From positions 47,850 through 111,849 of the forward strand of contig WRKO01000002.1 in NCBI GenBank assembly GCA_009782215.1: 64,000 nt of DNA, given 5' to 3'. The translations under genes and the position numbers were made by a program. The stretch's first letter is position 1; the number at the start of each line of letters is the position of its first letter. The notes under the pieces are model-generated. The model was not told where the DNA came from, did no database searches, and saw nothing but the letters and a program-made list of their open reading frames with translations. Positions 29,282 through 37,854 of the stretch are shown piece after piece. This stretch comes from Oscillospiraceae bacterium. GTDB taxonomy: Bacteria; Bacillota; Clostridia; Oscillospirales; UBA929.

Positions 29282-30202
29282 ATGATGAAGCGCGTTTCTC
29301 CCCGCGCTTTCGCGGCGGGGTGTCTTTTCCTCGCTTCGGCGATTTGGGGCGTCTCGTTTGTGACGCAGAAGGTCGCCGGGGATTATATGGGCGCGTTTAC
29401 CTACAATGGCTTCCGGTTTGCCTTGGGGGCGTTTGCCCTGCTGCCGGCGGCGCGGCTTTTTGAAAAACGCGACCCGGCCAAGGGCAGGCTCACCCTGCTG
29501 ACCGGGCTGGCGGGGGGCGGCGTGCTGTTTTTCGCGTCCAATTTGCAGCAGTTCGGCATCCTGCTCAGCCAGTCGCCCAGCTCGGCGGGCGAGGCGGGCT
29601 TCATCACCGGCATGTACATCATCTTTGTCCCCATACTGGGGCTGGCGCTGGGGCGCAAGACCCGGCCTCTGGTATGGCTGTGCGCCGTGCTGGCGTTCGG
29701 CGGGCTGGCGCTCCTCAGCGTGGGGACGGGCGGCTTGGCGGCGGCGCAGCTCAGCGATTTGCTGCTGGTGCTGTGCGCGGTGTTCTGGGCGGTTCACATT
29801 CTGCTGATTGACCGTTTCGCCGCGTCCATCCACCCCATCCGTTTCGCCGCCGTTCAGTTTGCCGTCTGCTCGGCTCTCTGCGTCGCCGCCGCGTTTATCT
29901 TTGAGGACGTCACCCCGCAGGGGCTGGCCGACGGGCTGGGCGTGCTGCTGTTCGGCGGCGTCGTGGCGTCAGGCTTTGCCTATACCCTGCAAGTCTTTGG
30001 CCAGCGCGGGGTCGGGCCGTCGCAGGCCGCCGTCATCTTCTCCCTCGAAGCCCCGTTCGCCGCGCTCGGCGAAGCCGTCTTCCTCGGCGAGCTGATGACG
30101 CCCCGCAAGACCCTCGGCGCCGCCGTCATTCTGTTCAGCATATTGCTCTCGCAGCGGCGGAAGCCCGAAAAGCGCGCCGCCGAAAAGCCCCCGCCCGCCT
30201 GA
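29282..30202 (+). CDS. EamA/DMT-family membrane transporter
   Basis: This 306-residue protein has about ten hydrophobic segments arranged as two EamA repeats, with the typical first-helix motif LFLASAIWGVSFVTQK. The second repeat includes AAVIFSLEAPFAALGEAVFLGE, the usual EamA ending pattern (SLEPVFA...). The substrate is unknown; the family exports amino acids, nucleosides and other metabolites. The tail is short, basic and proline-rich. An ATG at 29249 would add 11 residues. It is a single gene with its own promoter. Confidence 0.85.
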   Translation: MMKRVSPRAFAAGCLFLASAIWGVSFVTQKVAGDYMGAFTYNGFRFALGAFALLPAARLFEKRDPAKGRLTLLTGLAGGGVLFFASNLQQFGILLSQSPSSAGEAGFITGMYIIFVPILGLALGRKTRPLVWLCAVLAFGGLALLSVGTGGLAAAQLSDLLLVLCAVFWAVHILLIDRFAASIHPIRFAAVQFAVCSALCVAAAFIFEDVTPQGLADGLGVLLFGGVVASGFAYTLQVFGQRGVGPSQAAVIFSLEAPFAALGEAVFLGELMTPRKTLGAAVILFSILLSQRRKPEKRAAEKPPPA

Positions 30203-30345
30203 AAGATTTAATACTTTTGTAACATATCGAACATAACACGAAACGCCTGTTTTTAGCACAAATGTTCGTTCCTTTAGCCGTCCACGGGAAATGAGCTGGG
30301 TTTCGGGAGGCACGGGCGTCAAAAACCGGCTCAAAAAAAACATAG

Positions 30346-30415
30346 TTGACAATAGCTGGTACTGTGGTATAATGGTATCATAGGAGAAATGGACGGGCGG
30401 CAGATAGCCGCCCGT
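30346..30415 (+). promoter_or_regulatory. Strong promoter followed by a GC-rich hairpin, no clear gene
   Basis: TTGACA (30346-30351) and TATAAT (30368-30373) are 16 bases apart on the plus strand. The transcript would begin near 30380 and quickly enter a 9-bp hairpin, ACGGGCGGC pairing with GCCGCCCGT (30393-30401 with 30407-30415, 5-base loop). Beyond it lies the antisense of tex. The hairpin could also act as the terminator of tex on the other strand. The remaining part of the 30203-30457 gap shows no other feature. Confidence 0.6.
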
Positions 30416-30457
30416 TTGCATACGGTCTCGCCGGGGCGGCGGGGCTTTTTGCTGTCC

Positions 30458-32599
30458 TCACCCGGTCTTCATCGTCAGCGAGATTCGCTTCTTCCGCGTG
30501 TCCACGTCCAGCACGGTGACGGTGACGGCGTCGCCCACCCTGACGACCTCGCCGGGGTGGCGGATGTAGCGGTCGGCCATCTGCGAGATATGCACGAGGC
30601 CGTCCTGATGGACGCCGATATCGACGAAGGCGCCGAAGTCGATGACGTTCCGCACGGTGCCGGCGAGCGTCATGCCCGGCTTCAGGTCGTTCATATCCAT
30701 CACGTCGGTGCGGAGCTGGGTGGGGGGCAGCTCGTCACGCGGGTCGCGGCCCGGCTTTTGCAGGGAGAGGGCGATGTCGCGCAGGGTATGGACGCCGACG
30801 CCCACCGTCCGTGCCACCGTTTCCTCGCCCCGCTCCTCTATCCACTCATGGAGGGGCGGCATCTTCCCCACGTCGCCGAGGCTCAGGCCGAAAATGGCGA
30901 GCAAATCCTTGGCGGCTTTGTAGGATTCGGGGTGAACCGAGGTGTTGTCCAGCACGTTTTTCCCTTCCGGGACGCGCAAAAACCCCGCGCACTGCTCATA
31001 CGCCTTGGGGCCGAGCTTGGGTACCTTGAGCAGGGCCCTGCGGTCGGGGTAAGCGCCGTTTTCCTCGCGGTATTTCACCACATTCTTCGCCGCGGCCGCG
31101 TTTAAGCCCGCCACCCGCGCCAGCAGCGGCGCGGAAGCCACGTTGACGTCCACGCCGACGGTATTGACGCAGTCCTCCACCACGCCGTCCAGCGAATGGG
31201 CCAAGCGCGCCGGGGGCATATCGTGCTGATACTGCCCCACGCCGATCGACTTGGGGTCTACCTTCACCAGCTCCGCCAGCGGGTCTTGCAGGCGGCGCGC
31301 GATGGATACGGCGGAGCGGAGGGAGACGTCGAACTGCGGGAACTCCTCCGCCGCCAGCTTGCTTGCCGAATAGACCGACGCCCCGGCCTCGTTGACCATC
31401 GTATACGCCATGCCCGGCATGTCTTTGATGAGGCCCGCGACAAACATCTCCGTTTCCCTCGACGCCGTACCGTTGCCGATGGCGACGACGGTGACCTTAT
31501 GCTTGGCAATCAGCCTTTTCAGCACCGCCGCGGCCTCTTCGGGCTTGGACTGCGGCGGCGTGGGGTAGACGACGGCGGTATCCAGCACCAGCCCGGTTTC
31601 GTCGATGACGGCGCATTTGCAGCCGGTGCGGTAAGCGGGGTCTACGGCCAGAATGACCCGCCCGCGCACCGGCGGCTGCATGAGAAGCTGCTTGAGGTTG
31701 ACGGAAAACATCCTGATGGCCTGCTCCTGCGCCCGGTCGGTAAAGCCTGAGCGCAATTCCCGCTCGAGGGAGGGGAAGAGCAGCCGGCTCCAACTGTCCG
31801 CGACGGCGCGCTGCACATAGGCCGACGCGGGCGCGCCGCCGCGCCGCATAAACGCGTCCTCCATCAGCGCCACGGCGTCAATATGCGGCGCGCGGAGAGC
31901 GACCTTGAGCGCGCCCTCCTTCTCGCCGCGGTTGATGGCCAGAATCCGGTGGTGCTGGACGCGGTTCAGGGGTTCCTCAAAATCGTAATACTGCTCGTAC
32001 ACGGCGCCGCCGTCGCCCGCCTTTTCCGAACACAGCACGCCCTCCCTGAACAGCAGGGGGCGCAGCTTCGCCCGGAGCGCCGCGTCGTCGGCAAAGTCCT
32101 CGGCCAAGATATCACACGCGCCGGCAAGGCAGCTTTCGGCGTCGGGCAGGCCCTTTTCCCCGTCGATGAAGGCCTCCGCCAGCTCGGCCGGGTCTCCGGC
32201 GCCCTGCTCCAGCAGCCATTCCGCCAACGGCTCCAAGCCCTGCTCCCTTGCCACGGTGGCGCGGGTGCGGCGCTTCTGCTTATAGGGACGGTACAGGTCT
32301 TCCACCACGGCCAGCGTCCGCGCCCCTTCGACGGCGGCCCTCAGCTCCTCGGTCAGCTTGCCTTGGGCCTCAATGGCGTCCAGCACCTCCTGCTTGCGCT
32401 TGTCGAGGTTCCGCAGATATTGCAGGCGGTCGGCCAGCTCGCGCAGCTTTTGGTCGTCCATCGCGCCGTGCTGTTCCTTGCGATAGCGGGCGATGAAGGG
32501 GATGGTGTTGCCGCCGTCAATCAGCCCGATTACGGCGGCGGCGTGCGCGGCCTTGCAGCCGAATTCATGCGCCAGTACGCTTTCATACGCGAGAGCCAA
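30458..32599 (-). CDS. tex: Tex-family RNA-binding transcription accessory protein
   Basis: This 713-residue protein matches Tex throughout: an N-terminal helical region (GNTIPFIARYRKE), a YqgF/RuvC-like domain (VILAVDPAYRTGCKCAVID), helix-hairpin-helix repeats (GLNAAAAKNVVKYREENGAYPDR), and a C-terminal S1 RNA-binding domain (PGMTLAGTVRNVIDFGAFVDIG). It is a cytoplasmic protein linked to transcription elongation and stress. The start is a TTG at 32599 with AAAAGG upstream. It is transcribed divergently from pyrH. Confidence 0.93.
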   Translation of the reverse strand: MALAYESVLAHEFGCKAAHAAAVIGLIDGGNTIPFIARYRKEQHGAMDDQKLRELADRLQYLRNLDKRKQEVLDAIEAQGKLTEELRAAVEGARTLAVVEDLYRPYKQKRRTRATVAREQGLEPLAEWLLEQGAGDPAELAEAFIDGEKGLPDAESCLAGACDILAEDFADDAALRAKLRPLLFREGVLCSEKAGDGGAVYEQYYDFEEPLNRVQHHRILAINRGEKEGALKVALRAPHIDAVALMEDAFMRRGGAPASAYVQRAVADSWSRLLFPSLERELRSGFTDRAQEQAIRMFSVNLKQLLMQPPVRGRVILAVDPAYRTGCKCAVIDETGLVLDTAVVYPTPPQSKPEEAAAVLKRLIAKHKVTVVAIGNGTASRETEMFVAGLIKDMPGMAYTMVNEAGASVYSASKLAAEEFPQFDVSLRSAVSIARRLQDPLAELVKVDPKSIGVGQYQHDMPPARLAHSLDGVVEDCVNTVGVDVNVASAPLLARVAGLNAAAAKNVVKYREENGAYPDRRALLKVPKLGPKAYEQCAGFLRVPEGKNVLDNTSVHPESYKAAKDLLAIFGLSLGDVGKMPPLHEWIEERGEETVARTVGVGVHTLRDIALSLQKPGRDPRDELPPTQLRTDVMDMNDLKPGMTLAGTVRNVIDFGAFVDIGVHQDGLVHISQMADRYIRHPGEVVRVGDAVTVTVLDVDTRKKRISLTMKTG

Positions 32600-32644
32600 A
32601 ATCCATCATCCTTTTCAAGTGTTGTACCGCGTTTGTCTGCCGCT

Positions 32645-32674
32645 ATTGTAGCACGCGCGCCCTCAACTTTTCAA
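32645..32674 (-). promoter_or_regulatory. Promoter of tex
   Basis: On the minus strand TTGAAA (32669-32674) and TACAAT (32645-32650) are separated by 18 bases. It lies back to back with the pyrH promoter, so the two genes are divergently controlled. Confidence 0.6.
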
Positions 32675-32682
32675 GTCTTATC

Positions 32683-32711
32683 TTGCGCTCTGAGCCGTAT
32701 CGTGGTATAAT
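32683..32711 (+). promoter_or_regulatory. Promoter of the pyrH-frr-uppS-cdsA-dxr-rseP-ispG cluster
   Basis: TTGCGC (32683-32688) and a perfect TATAAT (32706-32711) are 17 bases apart on the plus strand, upstream of the AAGGAGGGAG ribosome site of pyrH. Confidence 0.65.
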
Positions 32712-32743
32712 ATTCATCAATACGATTCAAAAGGAGGGAGCTT

Positions 32744-33457
32744 ATGGCGCGGCCGCTGTATAAACGGGTTTTGCTTAAAATCAGCGGAGAGGCAATCGCC
32801 GGGAAGGGGAACGAAGTCCTCGCCTTCGACGTGATTGGCCGTATCTGCGACGTACTCAGGCGCTGCTTGGACGAGGGCGTGGAAATCGGCATCGTCATCG
32901 GCGGGGGAAACATATGGCGCGGGGCGAAGGACGGGGCCGACAAGATGGACCGCACGCGCGCCGACCATATGGGGATGCTGGCCACCGCCATCAACTGCCT
33001 CGCCCTTGCCGACGTCTTGGAGTCGCGCGGGGTGGAGGTTCGGGTGCAGACCGCCATCGAAATGCGCCCGTTCGCCGAGCCGTATGTGCGCCTGCGCGCC
33101 ATCGCGCACCTTGACCGGGGAAAGGTTGTCGTCTTCGGCTGCGGCACCGGCAACCCCTTTTTCTCAACCGACACCGCCGCCGTCCTCCGCGGCGCCGAGA
33201 TTGGCGCCGACATCGTCCTGCTGGCCAAAAATGTGGACGGCGTATACGACGACGACCCGCGCATCAACCCCGACGCCCAAAAGTACGACGAGCTGTCGCC
33301 GGGCGATTTCCTCCGCGACAACCTCGCCGCGATGGACGCCACCGCCGCCAGCCTGTCCCGCGACAACCACATCCCCGTCCTGCTCTTCGCCCTGAGCGAC
33401 CCGGAAAACATCTACCGGGCCGTTATGGGGGAGAAGGTGGGGACGTTGGTTAGATGA
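32744..33457 (+). CDS. pyrH: Uridylate kinase (UMP kinase)
   Basis: This 237-residue amino-acid-kinase-fold enzyme phosphorylates UMP. It has the phosphate loop KRVLLKISGEA, IGIVIGGGNIWRG, the UMP-binding ADHMGMLATAINCLAL, TGNPFFSTDTAA and KNVDGVYDDDPR. A strong AAGGAGGGAG lies before the ATG. As in many Firmicutes it leads a cluster with frr, uppS, cdsA, dxr and the site-2 protease. Confidence 0.97.
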   Translation: MARPLYKRVLLKISGEAIAGKGNEVLAFDVIGRICDVLRRCLDEGVEIGIVIGGGNIWRGAKDGADKMDRTRADHMGMLATAINCLALADVLESRGVEVRVQTAIEMRPFAEPYVRLRAIAHLDRGKVVVFGCGTGNPFFSTDTAAVLRGAEIGADIVLLAKNVDGVYDDDPRINPDAQKYDELSPGDFLRDNLAAMDATAASLSRDNHIPVLLFALSDPENIYRAVMGEKVGTLVR

Positions 33458-33458
33458 T

Positions 33459-33500
33459 AGATATAAGATATAAGATTTAAGAGATAAGAGACAAGATATA
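33459..33500 (+). repeat. Heptanucleotide tandem repeat between pyrH and frr
   Basis: Six 7-base units in register fill most of the gap: AGATATA, AGATATA, AGATTTA, AGAGATA, AGAGACA and AGATATA. They are followed by AGAAAGG, which acts as the frr ribosome site. The family is the same as at 8134 and 62572 when read on the coding strand. Confidence 0.85.
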
Positions 33501-33518
33501 AGAAAGGATGAGTTTTTT

Positions 33519-34070
33519 ATGGGTAGTTATCCCGAAATAGAGGGCAAGATTGCCAAGACTCTGGCATTTCTCGGAAACAACTACGCCACCCTGCGCGCCG
33601 GGCGCGCCAGCGCCGCCGTCCTCGACCGCATCTCCGTCGACTATTACGGAACCGCCACCCCCATCGCGCAGGTCGCGTCCGTCAGCACGCCCGAGCCGCG
33701 GCTGCTGATTATCCAGCCGTGGGACGCAGCGCTGCTCAAGCCCATCGAAAAAGCCCTCCAATCCTCCGATTTGGGCATCCACCCGTCCAACGACGGCAAG
33801 GTCATCCGTCTGGCCTTCCCGCAATTAACCGAGGAGCGCCGCAAGGAGCTGACCAAGCTGGTTCACAAATACGGCGAGGAGAGCAAGGTCGCCGTCCGCA
33901 ACATCCGGCGCGAAGCCATCGACCTCTACAAAAAGCAGCAGAAAAAGAGCGAGATTACCGAAGACGACCTCCGCGACACCGAACGGGAGGTTCAGGAGCT
34001 GACCGACAAAGCCATCAAGGACATAGACGCCCTCGCCGCCAAAAAAGAAAAGGAGCTGATGGAGGTTTGA
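33519..34070 (+). CDS. frr: Ribosome recycling factor
   Basis: This 183-residue protein releases ribosomes from mRNA after termination, together with EF-G. The three-helix stem and hinge are recognisable: TLRAGRASAAVLDRISVDYYG near the N-terminus and VAVRNIRREAIDLYKK in the stem. Its length is typical. The ribosome site comes from the purine-rich end of the heptanucleotide repeat. Its stop overlaps the uppS start (TTGA). Confidence 0.97.
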   Translation: MGSYPEIEGKIAKTLAFLGNNYATLRAGRASAAVLDRISVDYYGTATPIAQVASVSTPEPRLLIIQPWDAALLKPIEKALQSSDLGIHPSNDGKVIRLAFPQLTEERRKELTKLVHKYGEESKVAVRNIRREAIDLYKKQQKKSEITEDDLRDTEREVQELTDKAIKDIDALAAKKEKELMEV

Positions 34071-34780
34071 ACCCGAGGCTTCCCGACGTTCTCCCCGCCC
34101 ATATTGCCGTCATCATGGACGGCAACGGGCGCTGGGCGGAGCGGCGCGGGCTGCCCCGCACGGCGGGCCACGCCGCCGGCTCCGAAACCTTCCGCACCAT
34201 CGCCACCTTCTGCCGCGACATCGGCATCCAATACCTCACCGTCTACGCCTTCTCCTCCGAAAACAGAAAATCCCGTCCGCCGGAGGAGGTGGACGCGGTG
34301 TATGACCTTCTGCGCCGCTACATCAAAGAATCGCTGGAAACAATGGAGCGCGACCGCGTCAAGCTGAAGTTTCTGGGCGACATCAAGGCGCTGCCGGCGG
34401 ATATACAGAATCTAATCAACAAAGCGGAGGCGCTGTCCAGCAAATATGAGGGCTGTCAGTGCAACATCTGCGTCAACTACGGCGGGCGCGACGAAATTGT
34501 GCGCGCCACCCGCGACCTCATCCGCCTTTCGACCTTTGAGGAAATGAAGGCCATCGTTGAGGACGACTTCCAGCGCCACCTCGACACGGCGTTCCTCCCC
34601 GACCCCGACCTTTGCATCCGCACCGGCGACGAAACGCGCCTGTCCAACTTCCTGCTCTGGCAGCTCGCCTATGCCGAGCTGTTTTTCACCAAAACGCTGT
34701 GGCCCGATTTTTCGGTCAAGGAGCTTGCCGCGATTCTGCGGGGATTTTCTAAAAGAATCAGACGATACGGGGGCCTGTAA
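34067..34780 (+). CDS. uppS: Undecaprenyl diphosphate synthase
   Basis: This 237-residue cis-prenyltransferase makes the C55 lipid carrier of cell-wall synthesis. The catalytic IMDGNGRWA is at residues 17-25, followed by GHAAGSETFR, YAFSSENRKRS-like FSSENRKS, and the C-terminal DLCIRTGDETRLSNFLLWQLAYAE region. The start is taken as TTG at 34067, overlapping the frr stop, with AAGGAG 12 bases upstream. Longer forms extend through frr in the wrong frame. Confidence 0.95.
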   Translation: MNPRLPDVLPAHIAVIMDGNGRWAERRGLPRTAGHAAGSETFRTIATFCRDIGIQYLTVYAFSSENRKSRPPEEVDAVYDLLRRYIKESLETMERDRVKLKFLGDIKALPADIQNLINKAEALSSKYEGCQCNICVNYGGRDEIVRATRDLIRLSTFEEMKAIVEDDFQRHLDTAFLPDPDLCIRTGDETRLSNFLLWQLAYAELFFTKTLWPDFSVKELAAILRGFSKRIRRYGGL

Positions 34781-34782
34781 AC

Positions 34783-35622
34783 GTGCTTGTGCGCATCTTG
34801 GTAGCCATCGCCATACTCCCTCTCCTGCCTCTGGTGCTGTATGTCGCGCCGGACTGGGCGTTGGCGTGCGCCGTTTCCGCCGTTTCCGCCCTTTCGGTGT
34901 GGGAGCTGCTGGCCGGAACCGGCTTTCTTCCTTCCAAACGGCCGGCCGTCTATGCCGCCGTCTTTTCCGCCTGTATCCCCCTATGGGTTTTCTGCGCCCA
35001 AGCCTCCCGGTGGGCCGACGCGGCGGACTGGGTTCCGCTCGCGTTCATCACGGGGTTTTGCGTCCTGCTTTTCGCCGAAGCGATTGCCGGCGGCGCCAAA
35101 TTTCAGTTTACGCATATAAGCGCTGTTTTTTTCGCCGCGCTGATGATTCCGTTTTTTTTCTCCTCCCTCGTCCGCGTCGCGGCGCTGCCAAACGGGCGGC
35201 ATTACATCCTCCTTCCCTTTATCGCCGCGATTCTGAGCGACATCTGCGCCTACTTCACGGGCATTTTGTGGGGCAGGCGCAAGCTCACGCCCATCAGCCC
35301 CAAGAAAACGTGGGAGGGCGCGGCCGGCGGTATGGCGGGCGTCCTGCTCGGCATGGCGGGGTACGGGCTTTTGCAGCAGACGGTCTTCGGAAACGCCTTT
35401 TCCCTCCCGCTGCTGCTGCTCTACGGTTTGCTGGGCGGCGCGGCGGGAATGCTGGGCGACCTTTCGATGAGCCTTGTCAAGCGCGAATTCAGCATCAAGG
35501 ATTTCGGCTCCCTGCTCCCCGGACACGGCGGCGCGCTTGACCGATTTGACAGTCTCCTCTTCGCGGCGCCGGTGCTGGAGGTTCTGATACGCCTGCTGCC
35601 CGCTATGGAGACGGCGCTGTGA
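34783..35622 (+). CDS. cdsA: Phosphatidate cytidylyltransferase (CDP-diglyceride synthase)
   Basis: This 279-residue integral membrane enzyme makes CDP-diacylglycerol for phospholipids. About seven to eight hydrophobic segments are visible. The conserved C-terminal signature is KREFSIKDFGSLLPGHGGALDRFDS, with SPKKTWEGAAGG before it. The GTG start is 3 bases after the uppS stop; the TGA stop overlaps the dxr GTG. Confidence 0.94.
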   Translation: MLVRILVAIAILPLLPLVLYVAPDWALACAVSAVSALSVWELLAGTGFLPSKRPAVYAAVFSACIPLWVFCAQASRWADAADWVPLAFITGFCVLLFAEAIAGGAKFQFTHISAVFFAALMIPFFFSSLVRVAALPNGRHYILLPFIAAILSDICAYFTGILWGRRKLTPISPKKTWEGAAGGMAGVLLGMAGYGLLQQTVFGNAFSLPLLLLYGLLGGAAGMLGDLSMSLVKREFSIKDFGSLLPGHGGALDRFDSLLFAAPVLEVLIRLLPAMETAL

Positions 35623-36731
35623 CGCCCGTTCTGCTCGGCTCCACCGGCTCGATTGGCTGTCAGACGCTGGAGGTCATGGAGCCGCTTGGAATAAAACCAT
35701 CCGTATTAACCGCCGGGCGAAATACTAAGTGTTTAGAGACGCAGGCCAGACGGTTTCTGCCGGAGCTTGTCTGCGTATCCGACGCGGACGCCGGGCGGCG
35801 GCTGAAGGCTTCGCTTGCCGACACGCCGGTCGCCGTGCGTTACGGCGCGGAGAGCATCCTTGAGGCGGCGGCCTATCCCGGCGCGGATACCGTCGTCAAC
35901 GCCCTGTCCGGCGTAAGCGGCCTGCGGCCCACGCTGGCGGCGCTGGATGCGAGTAAAGGCCTTCTCCTTGCCAACAAGGAAAGCCTTGTCTGCGGCGGGA
36001 GCCTGATAATGTCCGCCGCCAAGCGGGGCATCATCCCGATAGACAGCGAACACAGCGCGATTTTCCAGTGTCTCGGAGGGGCGGACGCCCCGCGTGACGC
36101 GGTCGCCCGCGTCGTCCTCACCGCCTCCGGCGGCGCGTTCCGGGGGTATACGGCGGAAAAGCTGCGCGGCGTCACGCCGGAGATGGCGTTGGCGCACCCC
36201 ACATGGGCTATGGGCGCCAAGGTCACGCTCGATTCGGCGACGCTGCTCAACAAGGGGCTGGAGGTCATCGAGGCGGTTCATCTTTTCGGCCTGCCGCCCG
36301 ATAAAGTCGAGGTTCTCCTCCACCCGGAGAGTATCATCCACTCGATGGTGGAATATACTGACGGTGCGGTGATGGCGCAGATGGCGCTGCCCGATATGCG
36401 CCTGCCCATCCAGTACGCGCTGACCTATCCCCGGCGGCTCCCCGGCCTTGTAAAGCCTATCGACTTCACAGCTCTGGGCAGCCTGACCTTCGCCCCGCCC
36501 GACCGCGGGACGTTCCGTTGTCTGGCGCTGGCCGAACGCGCCGCCCGGGAGGGCGGCAACATGGGCGCCGTACTCTGCGGCGCGGGCGAAGCGGCGGCGG
36601 CGGCGTTCCTGCGCGGGGAATGCGGCTTCCTAAATATTGCAGAGCGTATAGAACGGGCGATGGATAACGCTCCGTATATCAAAAACCCCACCGTTGACGA
36701 TATTTTGCAAACGGTGGAGAATTGCAGGTAA
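35619..36731 (+). CDS. dxr: 1-deoxy-D-xylulose-5-phosphate reductoisomerase
   Basis: This 370-residue NADPH enzyme forms 2-C-methylerythritol 4-phosphate in the non-mevalonate isoprenoid pathway. It shows the cofactor loop LLGSTGSIGCQTLEV, NKESLVCGG, the metal-binding IDSEHSAIFQC and LTASGGAFRG (usually GGPFR). HPTWAMGAKVTLDSATLLNKGLE is the strongest family block. The GTG start overlaps the cdsA stop. With ispG further along, two steps of the same pathway are in the cluster. Confidence 0.95.
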   Translation: MTPVLLGSTGSIGCQTLEVMEPLGIKPSVLTAGRNTKCLETQARRFLPELVCVSDADAGRRLKASLADTPVAVRYGAESILEAAAYPGADTVVNALSGVSGLRPTLAALDASKGLLLANKESLVCGGSLIMSAAKRGIIPIDSEHSAIFQCLGGADAPRDAVARVVLTASGGAFRGYTAEKLRGVTPEMALAHPTWAMGAKVTLDSATLLNKGLEVIEAVHLFGLPPDKVEVLLHPESIIHSMVEYTDGAVMAQMALPDMRLPIQYALTYPRRLPGLVKPIDFTALGSLTFAPPDRGTFRCLALAERAAREGGNMGAVLCGAGEAAAAAFLRGECGFLNIAERIERAMDNAPYIKNPTVDDILQTVENCR

Positions 36732-36735
36732 CATT

Positions 36736-37803
36736 ATGTCCGGTTTCATCTCGGCGCTGATCATCATTCTCGTCCTTGGCGTACTGATTACGGTACACGA
36801 GCTGGGGCATTACGTCGCGGCGCGGCTGAGCGGCATCCGCGTGCGCGAGTTTGCCATCGGCATGGGGCCGACGTTCTTCCGGCGGCAGAAGAAAAACCAA
36901 AACGGGGAACCGGCGGGGACGGTTTTCTCCCTCCGCGTCTTCCCCATCGGCGGCTTCTGCGATATGGGCGAGGACGAGGAAAACGACGACCCCGCGCACT
37001 TCCGCAACAAGCCCGCCCGATATAGGGCTTTTGTGCTGATTTCCGGCTCCATGATGAACTTCGTGATTGGCTTTCTGTTCTTTCTGGCGCTCTATCTCTC
37101 CATGCCCGCCATACGGATGCCGGACATTTACAGTCTGGACCCGGAATTCCCCTACGCCGGCCAAATCCAAGTGGGCGACCGTTTCCACTCCATCAACGGC
37201 CGCCGTATTTATAACCTCAACGATTTCTATCTCTTCCTCGACCGCGACGCCGACAAGCCCTATACCTTCGTGATGGAGCGGGACGGGACGCGCTTCACGG
37301 TGGAAAACGCCACCCGGCAGCTTGAGGACGGGACGCGCTTCGGGTTTGTCGTCATCGGCTGGGAGGAATTGACCTTCCTGAACTCCGTCAAGCACGCCGC
37401 CTCATCCACCGTCAGCTTTGTGCGTCTGGTGTGGATGAGTCTGGGCGACCTGATTTCCGGCAGCGCGGGGGCGGGCGACCTTGTGGGGCCGGTGGGTCTG
37501 GGCAGCGTGGTCAACGACGTCATCAGCGACGAAGCGAACCGGGTCGCCGATATGGTTCGTATGCTTCTACAGCTTTCCGGGCTGGTGGCGGTCAATCTGG
37601 CGGTGGTCAATCTGCTGCCGATTCCGGCGCTGGACGGCGGGCGGATTATCTTCCTCCTCTTTTCCGTTCTGTTGGTCAAGCTGCGCGGCAAGCCGCTGAA
37701 CAGCAAAATTGAGGGATACATCCACGGCGTCACCATGATTCTGCTGTTCGCGCTGATGATATTCATCTTCTTCAACGACATACGGAGGCTGGTGGGATTT
37801 TAG
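36736..37803 (+). CDS. rseP: Site-2 membrane metalloprotease (RseP/RasP family)
   Basis: This 355-residue M50 protease cuts transmembrane segments of anti-sigma factors and signal peptides. The zinc motif HELGH is at residues 21-25 in the first membrane helix, and the third ligand segment NLLPIPALDGGRI is near the C-terminus. A PDZ domain lies between (around FPYAGQIQVGDRFHSING). The ATG at 36736 is preferred to an upstream in-frame start inside dxr. Confidence 0.94.
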   Translation: MSGFISALIIILVLGVLITVHELGHYVAARLSGIRVREFAIGMGPTFFRRQKKNQNGEPAGTVFSLRVFPIGGFCDMGEDEENDDPAHFRNKPARYRAFVLISGSMMNFVIGFLFFLALYLSMPAIRMPDIYSLDPEFPYAGQIQVGDRFHSINGRRIYNLNDFYLFLDRDADKPYTFVMERDGTRFTVENATRQLEDGTRFGFVVIGWEELTFLNSVKHAASSTVSFVRLVWMSLGDLISGSAGAGDLVGPVGLGSVVNDVISDEANRVADMVRMLLQLSGLVAVNLAVVNLLPIPALDGGRIIFLLFSVLLVKLRGKPLNSKIEGYIHGVTMILLFALMIFIFFNDIRRLVGF

Positions 37804-37854
37804 CCTCATTCCCCGCCGGGGGCGGGGAGTGACCTCCATAAAGGCAGGTGGCCC

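Noticed and set aside
30389..31105. A 238-codon plus-strand frame after the orphan promoter
   Set aside because: Its start is only three bases after AGGAG and almost all of it is antisense to tex, with tex-like constraints on the other strand.
33719..34100. Long N-terminal extension of uppS through frr
   Set aside because: It is frr read in another frame; the family start lies at the TTG overlapping the frr stop.
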